From assembly GCA_012842395.1 (NCBI GenBank), contig DUSX01000002.1:62001-126000 (forward strand): DNA of 64,000 nt. The letters are read 5' to 3'. Under the pieces are notes generated by a model that saw only the letters and a list, made by a program, of their open reading frames with translations, was not told the origin of the DNA and searched no databases. Below are positions 28,595 to 38,806 of the stretch, piece after piece (position 1 is the stretch's first letter; each line of letters opens with the position of its first letter). The position numbers were made by a program, and so were the translations under genes. This stretch comes from Bacillota bacterium (lineage in GTDB: Bacteria > Bacillota > SHA-98 > UBA4971).

Positions 28595-30256
28595 GTGGCA
28601 GAGGTGGTTCGTGCACCGAGGGGACGGGAGCTTTCGTGTAAGGGCTGGCAGCAAGAGGCTGCCATGCGTATGCTCATGAACAACCTTGACCCAGAGGTGG
28701 CGGAGAAGCCTGAGGAACTCGTGGTTTACGGCGGTCGAGGCAAGGCGGCGCGCAGCTGGGAAGCATTCCATGCCATTGTGGATTCCCTCAAGATCCTGGA
28801 AAACGATGAGACCTTGCTGGTCCAATCAGGGAAACCAGTGGGTGTCTTCAAGACGCACCGACTTGCGCCGAGGGTCCTCATCTCCAATTCCATGCTCGTT
28901 CCGGCGTGGGCGACGTGGGAGAAGTTCTGGGAGCTCGAGGCGAAGGGCCTCACCATGTACGGCCAGATGACCGCGGGAAGCTGGATCTACATAGGCACCC
29001 AGGGTATCTTGCAGGGGACGTACGAAACCTTTGCGGAGGCCGCGCGCCAGCATTTCAACGGCACTCTCGCGGGCAAGTTGGCCCTCACGGCCGGGCTCGG
29101 GGGTATGGGCGGCGCTCAGCCGCTTGCAGTGACCATGAACGGCGGTGTCGTCATAGCCGTGGAGGTTGACGAGGAGCGCATCAAGCGCCGCCTCGCGACC
29201 AGGTACTGTGATGTCATGGCCCGCAGCATCGACGAAGCGGTGTCGCTCGCGCGCAGGGCTTTGGAGAAGCGCGAGGCTCTCTCCATCGCCCTCCTGGGGA
29301 ACGCCGCCGAGACCCACCCTGAGTTGGTGCGCCGTGGGGTTATCCCCGACATCGTGACCGACCAGACATCTGCGCACGACCCATTAGGAGGGTACATCCC
29401 GGCGGGCCTTTCTGTGGACGAGGCCGCTGAGCTGCGCAGGCGCGATCCCAAGCTATACATTGAGCGCGCTATGAAGTCCATGGCCACGCAAGTGGAAGCG
29501 ATGCTCGAGATGAAGCGCCGCGGCGCGGTGGTGTTTGATTACGGGAACAACCTGAGACAGCAGGCGTTCAACGCCGGGGTGAAAGAGGCTTTCAGTTACC
29601 CAGGCTTCGTGCCCGCTTACATACGCCCTCTCTTTTGCGAAGGCAAGGGGCCCTTCCGATGGGTGGCGCTCTCAGGTGATCCCGAGGACATTTACAAGAC
29701 CGACGAGGTCGTGTTGCGTGAGTTTCCAGAGAACGAGCGTCTTACCCGCTGGATTAAGATGGCCCGCGAAAAGGTGCAGTTCCAAGGGCTGCCTGCCAGG
29801 ATATGCTGGCTGGGATACGGCGAGAGGGCGAGGTTCGGGAAGGCCATAAACGAGCTCGTTCGCCGGGGCGAGATCTCGGCGCCCATTGTGATCGGTCGCG
29901 ACCATCTGGACACAGGATCAGTGGCGTCGCCCAACCGCGAGACCGAGGGGATGCGCGACGGCAGCGACGCCATCGCAGACTGGCCCATATTGAACGCCCT
30001 CCTTAATGCCGTTTCTGGAGCGTCGTGGGTTTCAGTTCATCATGGGGGCGGCGTGGGGATCGGCTACTCCATCCATGCCGGAATGGTAGTGGTGGCTGAC
30101 GGCACGGACGATGCCGATTGGCGCCTCGAGCACGTGCTTACCACGGACCCGGGTTCGGGCGTGATCCGTCATGCGGACGCCGGCTACGAAAAGGCCATCG
30201 AGACCGCACGTAAGCACGGAATCAACATACCGATGCTACGGGAACGGTGCTCGTGA
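28595..30256 (+). CDS. hutU: Urocanate hydratase
   Basis: Second step of histidine degradation: urocanate plus water to imidazolonepropionate, with tightly bound NAD+ acting as electrophile. The 553-residue protein has the expected length and motifs: [54 protein letters not shown], the NAD-binding [30 protein letters not shown], and [22 protein letters not shown] start with GAGGAGGGAG upstream. No hutH, hutI or hutG is nearby, so the rest of the pathway must be elsewhere. Confidence 0.98.
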   Translation: MAEVVRAPRGRELSCKGWQQEAAMRMLMNNLDPEVAEKPEELVVYGGRGKAARSWEAFHAIVDSLKILENDETLLVQSGKPVGVFKTHRLAPRVLISNSMLVPAWATWEKFWELEAKGLTMYGQMTAGSWIYIGTQGILQGTYETFAEAARQHFNGTLAGKLALTAGLGGMGGAQPLAVTMNGGVVIAVEVDEERIKRRLATRYCDVMARSIDEAVSLARRALEKREALSIALLGNAAETHPELVRRGVIPDIVTDQTSAHDPLGGYIPAGLSVDEAAELRRRDPKLYIERAMKSMATQVEAMLEMKRRGAVVFDYGNNLRQQAFNAGVKEAFSYPGFVPAYIRPLFCEGKGPFRWVALSGDPEDIYKTDEVVLREFPENERLTRWIKMAREKVQFQGLPARICWLGYGERARFGKAINELVRRGEISAPIVIGRDHLDTGSVASPNRETEGMRDGSDAIADWPILNALLNAVSGASWVSVHHGGGVGIGYSIHAGMVVVADGTDDADWRLEHVLTTDPGSGVIRHADAGYEKAIETARKHGINIPMLRERCS

Positions 30257-30309
30257 CGGCAGCAAGCCGGGGGAAGGCGCGCTAGCCGAAGGGCGGGGGA
30301 AGATCGCGG

Positions 30310-30519
30310 GTGGCAAAGACCAAGGGCCAGATCGAAGCCGAGATAAGCAACGCCGTTCTCAGGTTTGAGAAGGAGCACATGGGCAGAGGTCCGGACGACG
30401 AGGTAGCCCAGGATGTCAAGATCCTGGCCACTGTGCATAACCCCCGGCGACCTCGCGCGCTGACGGCCGGAGCAACGGCGACCTTCAGCTCCGACCAGGT
30501 ATTCCGCCTCTTTTCTTGA
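30310..30519 (+). pseudogene. N-terminal remnant of a DUF2294 protein
   Basis: The first 31 residues (AKTKGQIEAEISNAVLRF, then EKEHMGRGPDDE) match the start of DUF2294 (Na-translocating-like) proteins, which normally continue for another 80-90 residues with the EV(R/K)TY(I/V)xDxMxLVRLKGVLTPAE region. Here the match ends abruptly and the remaining 38 codons read unrelated Arg/Pro/Ala sequence. The frame runs into the outer tail of TIR repeat copy C. It is best read as a truncated gene. Confidence 0.7.
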
Positions 30520-30526
30520 AGGTGTT

Positions 30527-30640
30527 AGGGTTGCCGGTGCTTGCACGACGGGGCGTTGAGAATTTGGCTAGCCCGCGCGCCAAATTCGAACGAGGCGCGC
30601 GGCAAGCGCGCCGTCCCCGGAGAGCAACACCGGCAACCCT
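30527..30640 (-). repeat. Structured TIR repeat, copy C (best preserved)
   Basis: 114 bp bounded by perfect 13-bp terminal inverted repeats AGGGTTGCCGGTG (30527-30539) and CACCGGCAACCCT (30628-30640). Two internal stems: GGCGCGC/GCGCGCC (30594-30612) and GAATTTGG/CCAAATTC (30560-30587) with a 12-nt loop. Homology with copy A continues outside the left terminus to about 30505. Confidence 0.9.
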
Positions 30641-30665
30641 GGATGCAACACCAGCAACCTTGGAC
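30624..30665. repeat. Two tandem 21-bp units at the end of TIR copy C
   Basis: GCAACACCGGCAACCCTGGAT is followed by a near-identical unit with A for G and T for C. The terminal inverted repeat is thus partly duplicated outside the element. Confidence 0.75.
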
Positions 30666-30878
30666 GGGACTTCCGTGGTAAAAAGTAGCGCGAACCTGCG
30701 GTAATCTGCTTAGGGGACCTGCACGCACTACCTCTCTAGGCGCCGGAGCCCCCGTCCGCGCACGGCCGTCCCCGGTTTGTCGGGCCCGGCCGTTCGGACC
30801 GTCAGGTCAGGGCCGCTCGCCGGGCGGCGCCCCACGGCGCGGGAGACATGCCGTTTGAGGCGCCTTGACGCTCACACC

Positions 30879-32810
30879 TCACACCGCGAATGAGCTTACG
30901 AGCTTGCTCAGGTCGGCAGCGAGCTCCGCCAAGCGACGTGCCGAGCTTGTTACCTCTGCAATGGTTGCAGCCATCTCCTCGGTCGAGGCGGAAGCCTGCT
31001 CCACTGAGGCGGCTGTCTGGGTCGAGACCGACGCTACCGCCTCGACGGCTTTTCGCACCTCCTCGCTGGCGGCCGCCATTTCCTCAGTGGCCGCCGTATT
31101 TTCCTCGGTTATGCTCGCAGCGCTCTCGATGGCTTTGATTGCCCGCGTGCTATGGGCCGCCATCTTTCGAACGAGGTCGGCGATGGCGTCCACTTCCGCG
31201 GCCATGTGTTCCACCGCACCCATTATGTCCGAAAGCGCCTTGCCGGCTTCGCCTGCGAGCGCGTTGCTGCCTTGTGCTTCCGTTGCCGTCACGTTCATAA
31301 ACTTGTCGGCTGTCCCGACGCTATTCTGCATCTTCTCGACGATAGCAGAGATCTCTTTAGTGGCTTCGCTTGACCTCGTGGCGAGCTTTCCGACCTCGTC
31401 AGCCACCACGGCGAATCCCCTGCCGTGCTCGCCCGCCCTGGCAGCCTCTATGGCAGCGTTCAGGGCGAGGAGGTTGGTCTGCTCGGCTATCTCGTCGATG
31501 ACCTCGATTATGTCGCCGATCCTTATGGAATCCTCCCCGAGCTGCTTGGTGGCTCCGGCTGTCTCAGCGATGAGGTCCGCGATCCTCCTCATGCTGTTTA
31601 TCGCCTTGCCGACAGCCTCCTTGCCCGAGAGGGCCGTGGCCCGCATTCCGTCAAATGCGTGAACAAGGGAGTCCGCGCTCTTGGCCACCATGTCAATGGC
31701 GCTCACCATCTGCGAGACGGTATCGCTTGCCTCCGTCACCGACGCGACCTGGTTTTCGGCGCCCCTCGCTATCTGGTCTATGGCCTCGCCCAGTTGATTC
31801 ATGGTTTTGTGAGTCTCATGGGCTCGGCGGGTTTGCTCTGACGCCCCCGCGGCCACGGTCTTCATGACCTCAGCGATCTGGGTGGTTGCTTGGTTTGCCC
31901 CTGCGGCGCTCTCGGAAAGACTCTCCCCGGTGGAGGCGAGTTCGCGCGAAGACTCGCCGATGTGTGAAACAAGCGTCCTGAGGCTTGACAACATATCTGC
32001 GAAGGCTCGGGAGAGCGTGGCTATCTCGTCGCTGCGTTTCAAGGTCGGGATATCCTGCGAGAGGTTGCCGCTGGCGACCTCGCGTGCCGCTCGCGTGAGC
32101 CGTGAGACCGGCTTGGTGATGTTCCACGTGAGGGTAATTCCTATCAAGAGACCCACGAGGGCGGCCGCGGCCATTCCCCCCACTAGGATCAATCTTACCC
32201 GTCTGCTTTGAGCTGTCGCAGCCGCCACCTGATTCGCATGCTCCTTGTTGGTCGAAGCGATCCACTCATCAGCGACCGAGCTGAGCTCGGTGATGATGGG
32301 CAGCCCGTCCGTGCGGATGAATTCGAGGGCCTTTTGCGAATCGCCCGACTGGACCAGCATCTTTGCGACGTTCGCGCGCGACGCGAACCTGCTGTTGGCG
32401 TCGCCGAGCTGCTGAAGGTACTGCGCACTTGCGCTGTCGTCAGGCATCACGGTCAGTATGTTGCTGAGCTCTGTCTTCGAGGCTTCATCGGTAGCTTCGA
32501 ATTCCTTCAGGACTCCTTCGTCTTGCGTCAAAGCATACGACAGGATTGTCGCGGCCTTCTTCCACGTAGCGATCCGCAAGCTGTCGATATGCCTCTGCAG
32601 CGGCACGCCAGCGTTGAGGATCCTTGAGTACACGCCTTCCTGCACCTGCATGCCGTACATGCCTAGGTATGCCACGCCACCCATCAGCAGTAACAGCAAC
32701 ACGACCATGCCCATGATCTTCGATCCTATGCCCGGCTTTGGCCTGATCTTCGCGAGCCTCGCTCGCCAGGATCTGGTGGGACGCTCGCCGGAAGAAAGCC
32801 TGCTTCTCAT
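30879..32810 (-). CDS. Methyl-accepting chemotaxis protein
   Basis: A 643-residue receptor. A basic N-terminus precedes TM1 ([22 protein letters not shown]), then a four-helix-bundle ligand domain of about 150 residues, TM2 ([21 protein letters not shown]), a HAMP domain ([21 protein letters not shown]), and the long cytoplasmic signalling hairpin. The hairpin tip reads [29 protein letters not shown], a fully typical CheA/CheW contact. Ligand unknown; no che genes are adjacent. GGAGG 7 nt before the ATG. Divergent from a diguanylate cyclase. Confidence 0.96.
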   Translation of the reverse strand: MRSRLSSGERPTRSWRARLAKIRPKPGIGSKIMGMVVLLLLLMGGVAYLGMYGMQVQEGVYSRILNAGVPLQRHIDSLRIATWKKAATILSYALTQDEGVLKEFEATDEASKTELSNILTVMPDDSASAQYLQQLGDANSRFASRANVAKMLVQSGDSQKALEFIRTDGLPIITELSSVADEWIASTNKEHANQVAAATAQSRRVRLILVGGMAAAALVGLLIGITLTWNITKPVSRLTRAAREVASGNLSQDIPTLKRSDEIATLSRAFADMLSSLRTLVSHIGESSRELASTGESLSESAAGANQATTQIAEVMKTVAAGASEQTRRAHETHKTMNQLGEAIDQIARGAENQVASVTEASDTVSQMVSAIDMVAKSADSLVHAFDGMRATALSGKEAVGKAINSMRRIADLIAETAGATKQLGEDSIRIGDIIEVIDEIAEQTNLLALNAAIEAARAGEHGRGFAVVADEVGKLATRSSEATKEISAIVEKMQNSVGTADKFMNVTATEAQGSNALAGEAGKALSDIMGAVEHMAAEVDAIADLVRKMAAHSTRAIKAIESAASITEENTAATEEMAAASEEVRKAVEAVASVSTQTAASVEQASASTEEMAATIAEVTSSARRLAELAADLSKLVSSFAV

Positions 32811-33259
32811 GGGACCGCCTCCATGCGCGAGGCTCTTGCGACAGACCTCGCAGCTTGTTCAGATAGGTGGGATCTGTTGCATGTCATACCATTTTCCGAC
32901 ATTCGCCTTGGGGATTCGCCGTGGTTTGCCCATTTCCTCCTAACCAGGACTTTGTCATAGATGTGTCAGCTATCCATCATTACTTCTGCTCAGGTAACAT
33001 GAAGTTCACTTGCCATTGCTTTCCTTCAGGTGCTATGGTAAAATCAAGGACACGGGGGAGTTAGGGAAGCCCTGGCGTCGTCTGTCACGGGCACATAGTA
33101 ACGTTGTAAGAGGCCTGTGCCTGTGTTCGACTCGTTCCCTTATAGAAATATCGGCTTGACCGGGCGTAGACATTAGTGCTGCCGCAAGATTCGACTGGCC
33201 CACATGTTTTGCGATCGCCAGCAAGCTCCCCGCAGTTGCGGTAAGGCGAGGCCGGAGAA
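32811..33259. other. Divergent regulatory region between chemoreceptor and diguanylate cyclase
   Basis: 449 bp with no gene. It holds a promoter for the cyclase (33016-33044) and a roughly 215-nt leader whose structure I do not recognise. On the leftward side an AGGAGG lies only 2 nt before an ATG of a 24-codon frame, which is too close to be a good start. Confidence 0.6.
33016..33044 (+). promoter_or_regulatory. Promoter of the diguanylate cyclase gene
   Basis: TTGCTT and TAAAAT are 17 bp apart, and the -10 is preceded by TGG (extended -10). The leader to the GTG start is about 210 nt. Confidence 0.6.
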
Positions 33260-34372
33260 GTGACCCGCGAAAGACCTGATCGAGAAGGCATTCTTACAGG
33301 CCGCGATGCGCTGGTCATCGACAGGCTCTGGATGTCGGCTGCCGTTGTATCCGTGATGGTGGGCGTGGCGTTCCTCGATGAGATCCGGTGGCAGCCAGGG
33401 CTCTTTCCGTTTTCGCTTGCGGTTATAGGTCCTGCGTACGTGTTGGTCAGGCGGCGCCTCGCCTCGACCGAGCTCGGGAACAGCCTTTGGCTAAAGCTCC
33501 TGCTTACCAGCGCAGATATAGCCATCGTGGAGGCCGTCATATATGTCTCCGGCGGGCCTTCGAGCCCTTTCTGGCCGTTAGCCGCGCTGCCAATACTCGC
33601 CGCCACCCTCAGATTCGGTCTTAAAGCCGGGCTCGCGACCGCCATCGCCGCTTGCGCCCTTTCCGTTGCAGTCCTGGCCGCAGGAGAAGCCCCGGAAGGG
33701 TTATCCGGGCTCAACCTATGCAGGCTTGTGTTTACGGGCGCAATGTTGCTTCTCATCAGCTTTTTCTTAGGCATGCTGCTTGAAGAAGAAAGGAGACTGA
33801 GACAGGAGGTTCTTGCGCTCTCACGAACCGACCCTCTCACCGGTATCTACAACCACCGTTATCTCCTTGACGTCCTCGGCATAGAGCTCAAGCGGGCGGC
33901 CCGGTATGGGGAGCCGCTGGCGGTGAGCATGATAGATCTTGACCTCTTCAAGAGCGTTAACGATGCCTTTGGGCATCTCGCAGGCGATAAGATCCTCACT
34001 CAACTAGCGGACACTCTGAAGAAAACGTTCCGCACCACGGACTATCTGGCTCGATACGGCGGTGATGAGATCGCCGTCGTCATGCCGAATACCGGGTGTC
34101 AAGACGCTTTCGCGGCTCTGGAAAGGGCCAGGGACGCGGTTTCCGAGACGGGCTTCGTGGGGCCCAACGGACGCATCCTGAAGATCACCATAAGTGCCGG
34201 GATCGCCGTCTTCCCCGATGATGGCGAGGATGCCCTCGTGCTCCTTGATAAGGCGGACCGGGCGATGTACGCGGCGAAGGGATCAGGGGGGAACCGCGTA
34301 CAACTGTACCGTCCATCCCTCGACGAGATGGCCTTTGAAACGGCGTCAGCCCTCGATTCACGCCTTCCGTGA
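33260..34372 (+). CDS. Membrane diguanylate cyclase (GGDEF domain)
   Basis: Makes c-di-GMP from two GTP. The 370-residue protein has five or six hydrophobic N-terminal segments (about residues 20-180), a short linker helix (LEEERRLRQEVLALSR) and a GGDEF domain starting DPLTGIYNHRYL. The active loop is RYGGDEI (about 264-270), an accepted variant of GGDEF, and an RxxD inhibitory site (RTTD) lies eight residues before it, so product inhibition is expected. GTG start with GAGG 8 nt upstream. No riboswitch was recognised in the leader. Confidence 0.93.
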   Translation: MTRERPDREGILTGRDALVIDRLWMSAAVVSVMVGVAFLDEIRWQPGLFPFSLAVIGPAYVLVRRRLASTELGNSLWLKLLLTSADIAIVEAVIYVSGGPSSPFWPLAALPILAATLRFGLKAGLATAIAACALSVAVLAAGEAPEGLSGLNLCRLVFTGAMLLLISFFLGMLLEEERRLRQEVLALSRTDPLTGIYNHRYLLDVLGIELKRAARYGEPLAVSMIDLDLFKSVNDAFGHLAGDKILTQLADTLKKTFRTTDYLARYGGDEIAVVMPNTGCQDAFAALERARDAVSETGFVGPNGRILKITISAGIAVFPDDGEDALVLLDKADRAMYAAKGSGGNRVQLYRPSLDEMAFETASALDSRLP

Positions 34373-34448
34373 GTTTCGATGCGGTAGAAGGAATCCAACG
34401 CGACTTCACGAATTGTATATTAAAATGCGAAGAAAGGGGGACGGTGCC

Positions 34449-34931
34449 TTGGAGAAGGTCCTGCTAGTGGAGCATGAGAAGTGCACGGCGTGCCGTATCT
34501 GTGAGCTGGTGTGTTCCGCGAAACAGGCGGGGTCGTTCAGCCCTGCGAAGGCGAGGATCACCGTCGCGACGTTTCTCGAAGACAACTTCTTCTTTCCCGT
34601 TACGTGCCAGCACTGCGATGAACCCCTTTGCCAAGATGTGTGCCCCACCGGCGCCATAGGTCGGCACCCGGAAACGGGGGCGGTGGTCATCGATGACGCG
34701 AAGTGCATAGGTTGCAGGATGTGCCAGGCTGCGTGTCCGTTCGGGGCCATCGCCTACTCGCCCGCCGAGGGTAAGGTCGTGAAATGCGATCTCTGCGGCG
34801 GTGAGCCCGAATGTGTCTTGTTCTGCCCGTGGGACGCTATCAAGTACGTCCAGGCGGACGAAGCCGCGCTGCGTAAGCGCAAAGCCGTGGGCGAGAGGCT
34901 GAAGAGCGCCCTTCAGGAGGTGAAGGCGTGA
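34449..34931 (+). CDS. Polyferredoxin-like electron-transfer subunit of the AOR operon
   Basis: 160 residues with sixteen cluster cysteines in four groups: [37 protein letters not shown] and [15 protein letters not shown]. This predicts four 4Fe-4S clusters, as in the small Fe-S subunit (AorA type) of multisubunit aldehyde oxidoreductases and in HycB/DmsB-like proteins. The TTG at 34449 has AAGGGGG 8 nt upstream; an ATG at 34425 is in frame but has no ribosome site. The stop overlaps the aldehyde oxidoreductase start. Probable job: carry electrons from the tungsten subunit to the FAD subunit. Confidence 0.92.
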   Translation: MEKVLLVEHEKCTACRICELVCSAKQAGSFSPAKARITVATFLEDNFFFPVTCQHCDEPLCQDVCPTGAIGRHPETGAVVIDDAKCIGCRMCQAACPFGAIAYSPAEGKVVKCDLCGGEPECVLFCPWDAIKYVQADEAALRKRKAVGERLKSALQEVKA

Positions 34932-36742
34932 TGTTCGGGTGGACGGGAAAGATCCTTCGGGTTTGTCTTAGCACGCGGTCCATAAGCGTGGAAGACCTGT
35001 GCCCCAACCTCGCCGAGAAGTACATCGGAGCGAGAGGTCTCGGCAGCAAGATCCTTTACGACGAGCTCGGGCCCGGTGTAGATCCTCTCGGTCCTGACAA
35101 CAAGATCATCTTCGCCACGGGCCCTCTCACTGGCACCGCGGCCACCTCAGCGGGCCGCTACAATGTTGTCACGAAGTCGCCGCTCACGGGGTTCATTGCG
35201 GGATCGAACTCTGGTGGGCACTTCCCTGCCGAAATGAAATACGCGGGCTTCGACGCCGTTATCGTGGAGGGGGTCGCGGACGAGCCCGTTTACATCTGGG
35301 TACACAACGGCAAAGCCGAGATCCGCTCGGCGAGGCACGTCTGGGGGAAGACCACGGCCGAGACGACAGATATCCTTGTCCAAGAGACGGATCCGGATGC
35401 AAAGGTGGCATGCATAGGCCCTGCGGGCGAGAAGCTCGTGCTCTTTGCGTGCGTGGTGAATGACAAGGGCCGCGCCGCCGGGCGCTCGGGCGTCGGCGCG
35501 GTCATGGGCTCCAAGAATCTGAAGGCGATCGTGGTGCGCGGAACGGGCGACGTGAAAGTAGCCGATCCGTCGCGGTTCAGGGAAGCTGTGCTGGCGGCCT
35601 TCAAGAAAATCAAGGCGTCTCCCGTGACGTCTCAGGGTCTTCCAACATACGGGACGCCCGTTCTCGTGAATGTCATCAACCAACACGGGGCTTTTCCGAC
35701 GCGCAACTACCAAACCGGCGTGTTCGAGGGTGCTGAGAAGATATCCGGCGAGACGCTGGCTGCGACGCTTCTCGTAAGGAAGCGCGCATGCTTTGGCTGC
35801 CCCATCGCATGTGGGCGGCCTACCGTGATAAAGAGCGGCAAGTACAAAGGGCAGGGTGAGGGGCCCGAATACGAGGCCATCTGGGCGCTTGGAGCGGCAT
35901 GTGGCGTCGACAACCTCGAGGCGGTGACCAAGGCCAACCACATCTGCAACGAGCTCGGCCTTGACCCGATAACCATGGGGTCGACCATCGCGTGCGCCAT
36001 GGAGCTGTACGAAAAGGGTTATCTGCCGGAGGGCGCGACAGATATGGCTCTGAGGTTTGGCGATGCCGACGCCGTGGTTGAGGCAACCCGCAAGACCGGG
36101 TACCGCGAAGGCTTCGGTGACATGCTCGCGAGAGGCTCGTACCGTCTTGCGGCGGAGTTCGGGCATCCGGAGCTTTCCATGACTGCGAAGAAGCAGGAGT
36201 ACCCGGCATACGACCCGCGTGCCGTGAAGGGCATCGGATTGAACTACGCCACGTCCAACAGGGGCGGGTGCCACGTGAGAGGGTACACCATATCCTCCGA
36301 GGTGCTCGGCGTCCCGGAGAAGGTCGACCCGCTGGTGAAAGAGGGGAAGGCTGCCTTGGTCAAGGCGTTCCAGGACGTGACCGCGCTCGTGGATTCCGCC
36401 GGGATGTGCCTATTCACCACGTTCGCGCTGGGGGCGGAGGACGTAGCGACCATGCTCCGGTTCGCGACAGGGCTCCCCTTCACCACTGAGAACGCAGTGT
36501 TGGCCGGGGAGCGCATCTGGAATCTAGAGCGCCTCTTCAACATGAGGGAAGGACTCACGAAGGCTGACGATTCGCTGGTACCGAGGCTTCTCACCGAGCC
36601 GATGCCCGAGGGCCCGGCTGCTGGGAATGTGTGCGAGCTTGAAGAGATGCTCGCCGAGTATTACTCGGCCAGAGGTTGGAGCGAGGACGGCAAGCCTTCC
36701 GACGAGACGCTGGAGCGACTCGGGCTCACCATGTGTGCGTGA
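34928..36742 (+). CDS. aor: Tungsten aldehyde:ferredoxin oxidoreductase
   Basis: Oxidises aldehydes to carboxylates with a tungsten bis-pterin cofactor and one 4Fe-4S cluster, giving low-potential electrons. The 604-residue protein has the family length. Cluster ligands are C288-x2-C291-x3-C295 and C494, the same residue numbers reported for Pyrococcus furiosus AOR, which also supports the GTG start at 34928. The N-terminal domain ([54 protein letters not shown]) and pterin-site region fit. GGAGG lies 7 nt upstream, within the end of the preceding Fe-S gene. Aldehyde range is not readable. Confidence 0.96.
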   Translation: MMFGWTGKILRVCLSTRSISVEDLCPNLAEKYIGARGLGSKILYDELGPGVDPLGPDNKIIFATGPLTGTAATSAGRYNVVTKSPLTGFIAGSNSGGHFPAEMKYAGFDAVIVEGVADEPVYIWVHNGKAEIRSARHVWGKTTAETTDILVQETDPDAKVACIGPAGEKLVLFACVVNDKGRAAGRSGVGAVMGSKNLKAIVVRGTGDVKVADPSRFREAVLAAFKKIKASPVTSQGLPTYGTPVLVNVINQHGAFPTRNYQTGVFEGAEKISGETLAATLLVRKRACFGCPIACGRPTVIKSGKYKGQGEGPEYEAIWALGAACGVDNLEAVTKANHICNELGLDPITMGSTIACAMELYEKGYLPEGATDMALRFGDADAVVEATRKTGYREGFGDMLARGSYRLAAEFGHPELSMTAKKQEYPAYDPRAVKGIGLNYATSNRGGCHVRGYTISSEVLGVPEKVDPLVKEGKAALVKAFQDVTALVDSAGMCLFTTFALGAEDVATMLRFATGLPFTTENAVLAGERIWNLERLFNMREGLTKADDSLVPRLLTEPMPEGPAAGNVCELEEMLAEYYSARGWSEDGKPSDETLERLGLTMCA

Positions 36743-36758
36743 ATGAGGGGTGCACGCG

Positions 36759-37037
36759 TTGCGCGTCCGATTCTTCTTCTTCCTGAAAGAGGCGGCGGGT
36801 ACCGACGAGGTCTTGATACCAGCGGGATCTGCCCCATGCCTCCGGGCGCTGGTGCAGGTCCTCCAAGACCGCTTCGGAGAGCGCCTCGCGCGCCAGATCG
36901 TGACAGAGGATGGGGAGATCCGCCGAGACATCAATATCCTCGTAAACGGCCGGAACGTTCAGTTCTTGGAAGGGGCTGACACGAAGCTGGACGATGACGA
37001 CACGATAAGCTTCCTTTCGCCAGTCGCAGGAGGGTGA
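36759..37037 (+). CDS. MoaD/ThiS-family sulfur carrier
   Basis: A 92-residue beta-grasp protein ending in the required Gly-Gly (SPVAGG), which is adenylated and thiocarboxylated to deliver sulfur. It starts with RVRFFFFLKEAAGTDEV and contains INILVNGRNVQFLEGADTKL, as in MoaD. The TTG at 36759 has GAGGGG 8 nt upstream; a GTG at 36750 is an alternative. Its place directly after aor suggests a dedicated role in building the tungstopterin dithiolene for that enzyme. Confidence 0.9.
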   Translation: MRVRFFFFLKEAAGTDEVLIPAGSAPCLRALVQVLQDRFGERLARQIVTEDGEIRRDINILVNGRNVQFLEGADTKLDDDDTISFLSPVAGG

Positions 37038-37073
37038 CGGGCGAGGGGACAGGCGGGATAGCTAGGCGTGGCA

Positions 37074-37111
37074 CAGGCGCCCGCAACCCGCCTTTTTAGT
37101 GCGGGCGCCTG
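37074..37111. repeat. Perfect 12-bp inverted repeat
   Basis: CAGGCGCCCGCA and TGCGGGCGCCTG flank a 14-nt loop that contains TTTTT. No T-run follows the stem on either strand, so termination is unlikely. It lies 36 bp after the MoaD-like gene and about 190 bp before the FAD oxidoreductase, where it may act in RNA processing. Confidence 0.8.
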
Positions 37112-37302
37112 CCACCGCGCGGCTGGCCGGCTGGAGGCCGGCGCGGGGCGACACGCTTGAGGGGACATGCTTGAGGGACCGAAAAGAGACAAAGAGAAGA
37201 GAGGAACGAGCGTTCCAACGAGAAGGGGCGTCAACAGGGAGAACGAAGTGGGAGAAACGCGCGAGGCCCGCAAGCCGTGCGCATGGGATGGAGGATGGCC
37301 TC

Positions 37303-38574
37303 ATGAAGTACGTGATCCTCGGGAATGGTCCTGCCGGGATAAGCGCTTTGAAGGCGATCAGGGAGGTGGACCGCACAGGTGATATCACGGTGGTATCGCC
37401 CGAGAGGTGGCGGTTCTACTCGAAGATCCTCTTGACCTACTGGATCGCGGGGAAGGTGAGGTTTCCGAGCCTGTTTCTCGTCGGCGAGGACTTCTACGAG
37501 CAAAACGGCGCCAAGACGCTCTTCGGGGTGGCCGCAACCCATATCGACCCGGAAGGAAGGGTCGTCGAGCTCTCCAACAGGCAAAAGCTCATGTACGACA
37601 AGCTGCTCCTCGCTATGGGGAGTTCGCCGCAAGTACCCGATGTATGCGGCGTGAGGCTTCCTGGGGTCTACTACCTGAGGACGTTCGATGACGCCGAGAG
37701 AATAGCCCAGGCCGTGTCCTTCGCCCGGCGCGTTGTCGTGATAGGGGGAGGGCTCGTCAGCCTCAAGGCTGCGGAAGGCCTGCTGGCCCGCGGGCTCGAG
37801 GTATGGATGGCTGTGTCTTCGAGGCGGCTGCTGTCGCAGGTTACGGCCCCTGAGGATGCCGCGCCGGTGCTCAAGGTTTTCCAGGGGACCCCTGGGCTTC
37901 ACATACTCTTAGGGTGCGATGTGACGAGGATTGAGGGCAACGGGAGAGTCGAAAGTGTCATCCTCAGCACTGGTCAGAATATCGACTGCGAGATGGTGGT
38001 CGTCGGAAAAGGCGTCATTCCCAACCTTCTCTGCACGCGGGGCACGGGCATCGCCACGGGTCGTGGGGTCATCGTGAACGAGCTGATGGAGACCAACATG
38101 CCCGGGGTATATGCCGCGGGCGACCTGGCTGAAGGCTTCGATATCGCCCGGGGCGCGGTTGCTCTGAACGCCCTATGGTGCAGCGCGGTTTGGCAGGGCA
38201 GGGTGGCGGGCTACAACATGGCGGGCCTACGCGTGACGTACCCCGGCGACGTCGGGATGAACACTGTCACGTTTGGAGGCGCGTGCGTCGCGGCCATCGG
38301 CAGGACGAGGCCCGAGGAAGGCGACGAAGTGCACACGCTCGCTGGCGCGAAGGGCGGCGACGAAGGCGATTACGCACGGCTCGTCTTCCGTGGCAGCCGC
38401 TTGACCGGGGCGGTGCTGGTGGGGAGATACGTCCGGACCGCCGGGGTTCTGCGCAGCCTCATCGCACGCCGGGTTGACGTCTCGCGCATAAAGGATGATC
38501 TCGCGCGGGGCAAGATGTCGTACCCGGCTACGCTGAGACGGGTCGCAAGCCTGGGTGCGTCCTGGGTTTTCTAG
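37303..38574 (+). CDS. FAD-dependent NAD(P)H oxidoreductase of the AOR operon
   Basis: A 423-residue flavoprotein of the pyridine nucleotide-disulfide family without a redox-active disulfide. FAD binding: YVILGNGPAGISALKAI at the start and GVYAAGDLAEGFD near residue 267; NAD binding: VVVIGGGLVSLKAAEGL (about 145-161). It resembles the AorC-type subunit that passes AOR electrons to NAD+. GGAGG lies 8 nt before the ATG. A 265-bp gap containing a hairpin separates it from the MoaD-like gene, but the order Fe-S, AOR, MoaD, FAD is that of described NAD-reducing AOR operons. Confidence 0.88.
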   Translation: MKYVILGNGPAGISALKAIREVDRTGDITVVSPERWRFYSKILLTYWIAGKVRFPSLFLVGEDFYEQNGAKTLFGVAATHIDPEGRVVELSNRQKLMYDKLLLAMGSSPQVPDVCGVRLPGVYYLRTFDDAERIAQAVSFARRVVVIGGGLVSLKAAEGLLARGLEVWMAVSSRRLLSQVTAPEDAAPVLKVFQGTPGLHILLGCDVTRIEGNGRVESVILSTGQNIDCEMVVVGKGVIPNLLCTRGTGIATGRGVIVNELMETNMPGVYAAGDLAEGFDIARGAVALNALWCSAVWQGRVAGYNMAGLRVTYPGDVGMNTVTFGGACVAAIGRTRPEEGDEVHTLAGAKGGDEGDYARLVFRGSRLTGAVLVGRYVRTAGVLRSLIARRVDVSRIKDDLARGKMSYPATLRRVASLGASWVF

Positions 38575-38646
38575 GGCTTCGGCGGCTTCCCAGCTCGCAT
38601 GTCCCGCCCCCTGGGATAGCCGCGTTTCGGCTCTTCGATCGTCCCG

Positions 38647-38783
38647 GGGGTTGCCGGCGTCCGCCAGGCGAACGAACGGCGGGGCTCAACTTACGCGTAC
38701 CACCCCACTGACCTTCGGCGTGAGCAAGTGCGAGTGGTCGGCTTGCTGGCACGGCCTGTCGCCTTGCGGCCGCCGGCAACCCT
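38647..38783. repeat. TIR repeat with different interior, copy E
   Basis: Ends GGGGTTGCCGGCG (38647-38659) and CGCCGGCAACCCT (38771-38783) are inverted with 12 of 13 matches and resemble the ends of copies A-D. The 110-bp interior is only weakly similar. It fills most of the gap between the convergent FAD oxidoreductase and NifU-like genes. Confidence 0.6.
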
Positions 38784-38806
38784 GACGAAAGCAGTCGGCG
38801 CGGCGA

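Larger units (their letters stand above)
30520..30878. other. Intergenic region with repeats, no gene
   Basis: Between the DUF2294 remnant and the chemoreceptor stop. Contains TIR repeat copy C, a 21-bp tandem repeat, and about 170 bp of GC-rich sequence with short palindromes (for example around GGGCCCGGCC at 30781) but no coding signal. Confidence 0.6.

Noticed and set aside
32860-32940. 24-codon leftward frame with AGGAGG before the chemoreceptor gene, or a c-di-GMP riboswitch there
   Set aside because: The Shine-Dalgarno is only 2 nt from the ATG, and the sequence lacks the conserved parts of the GEMM aptamer.
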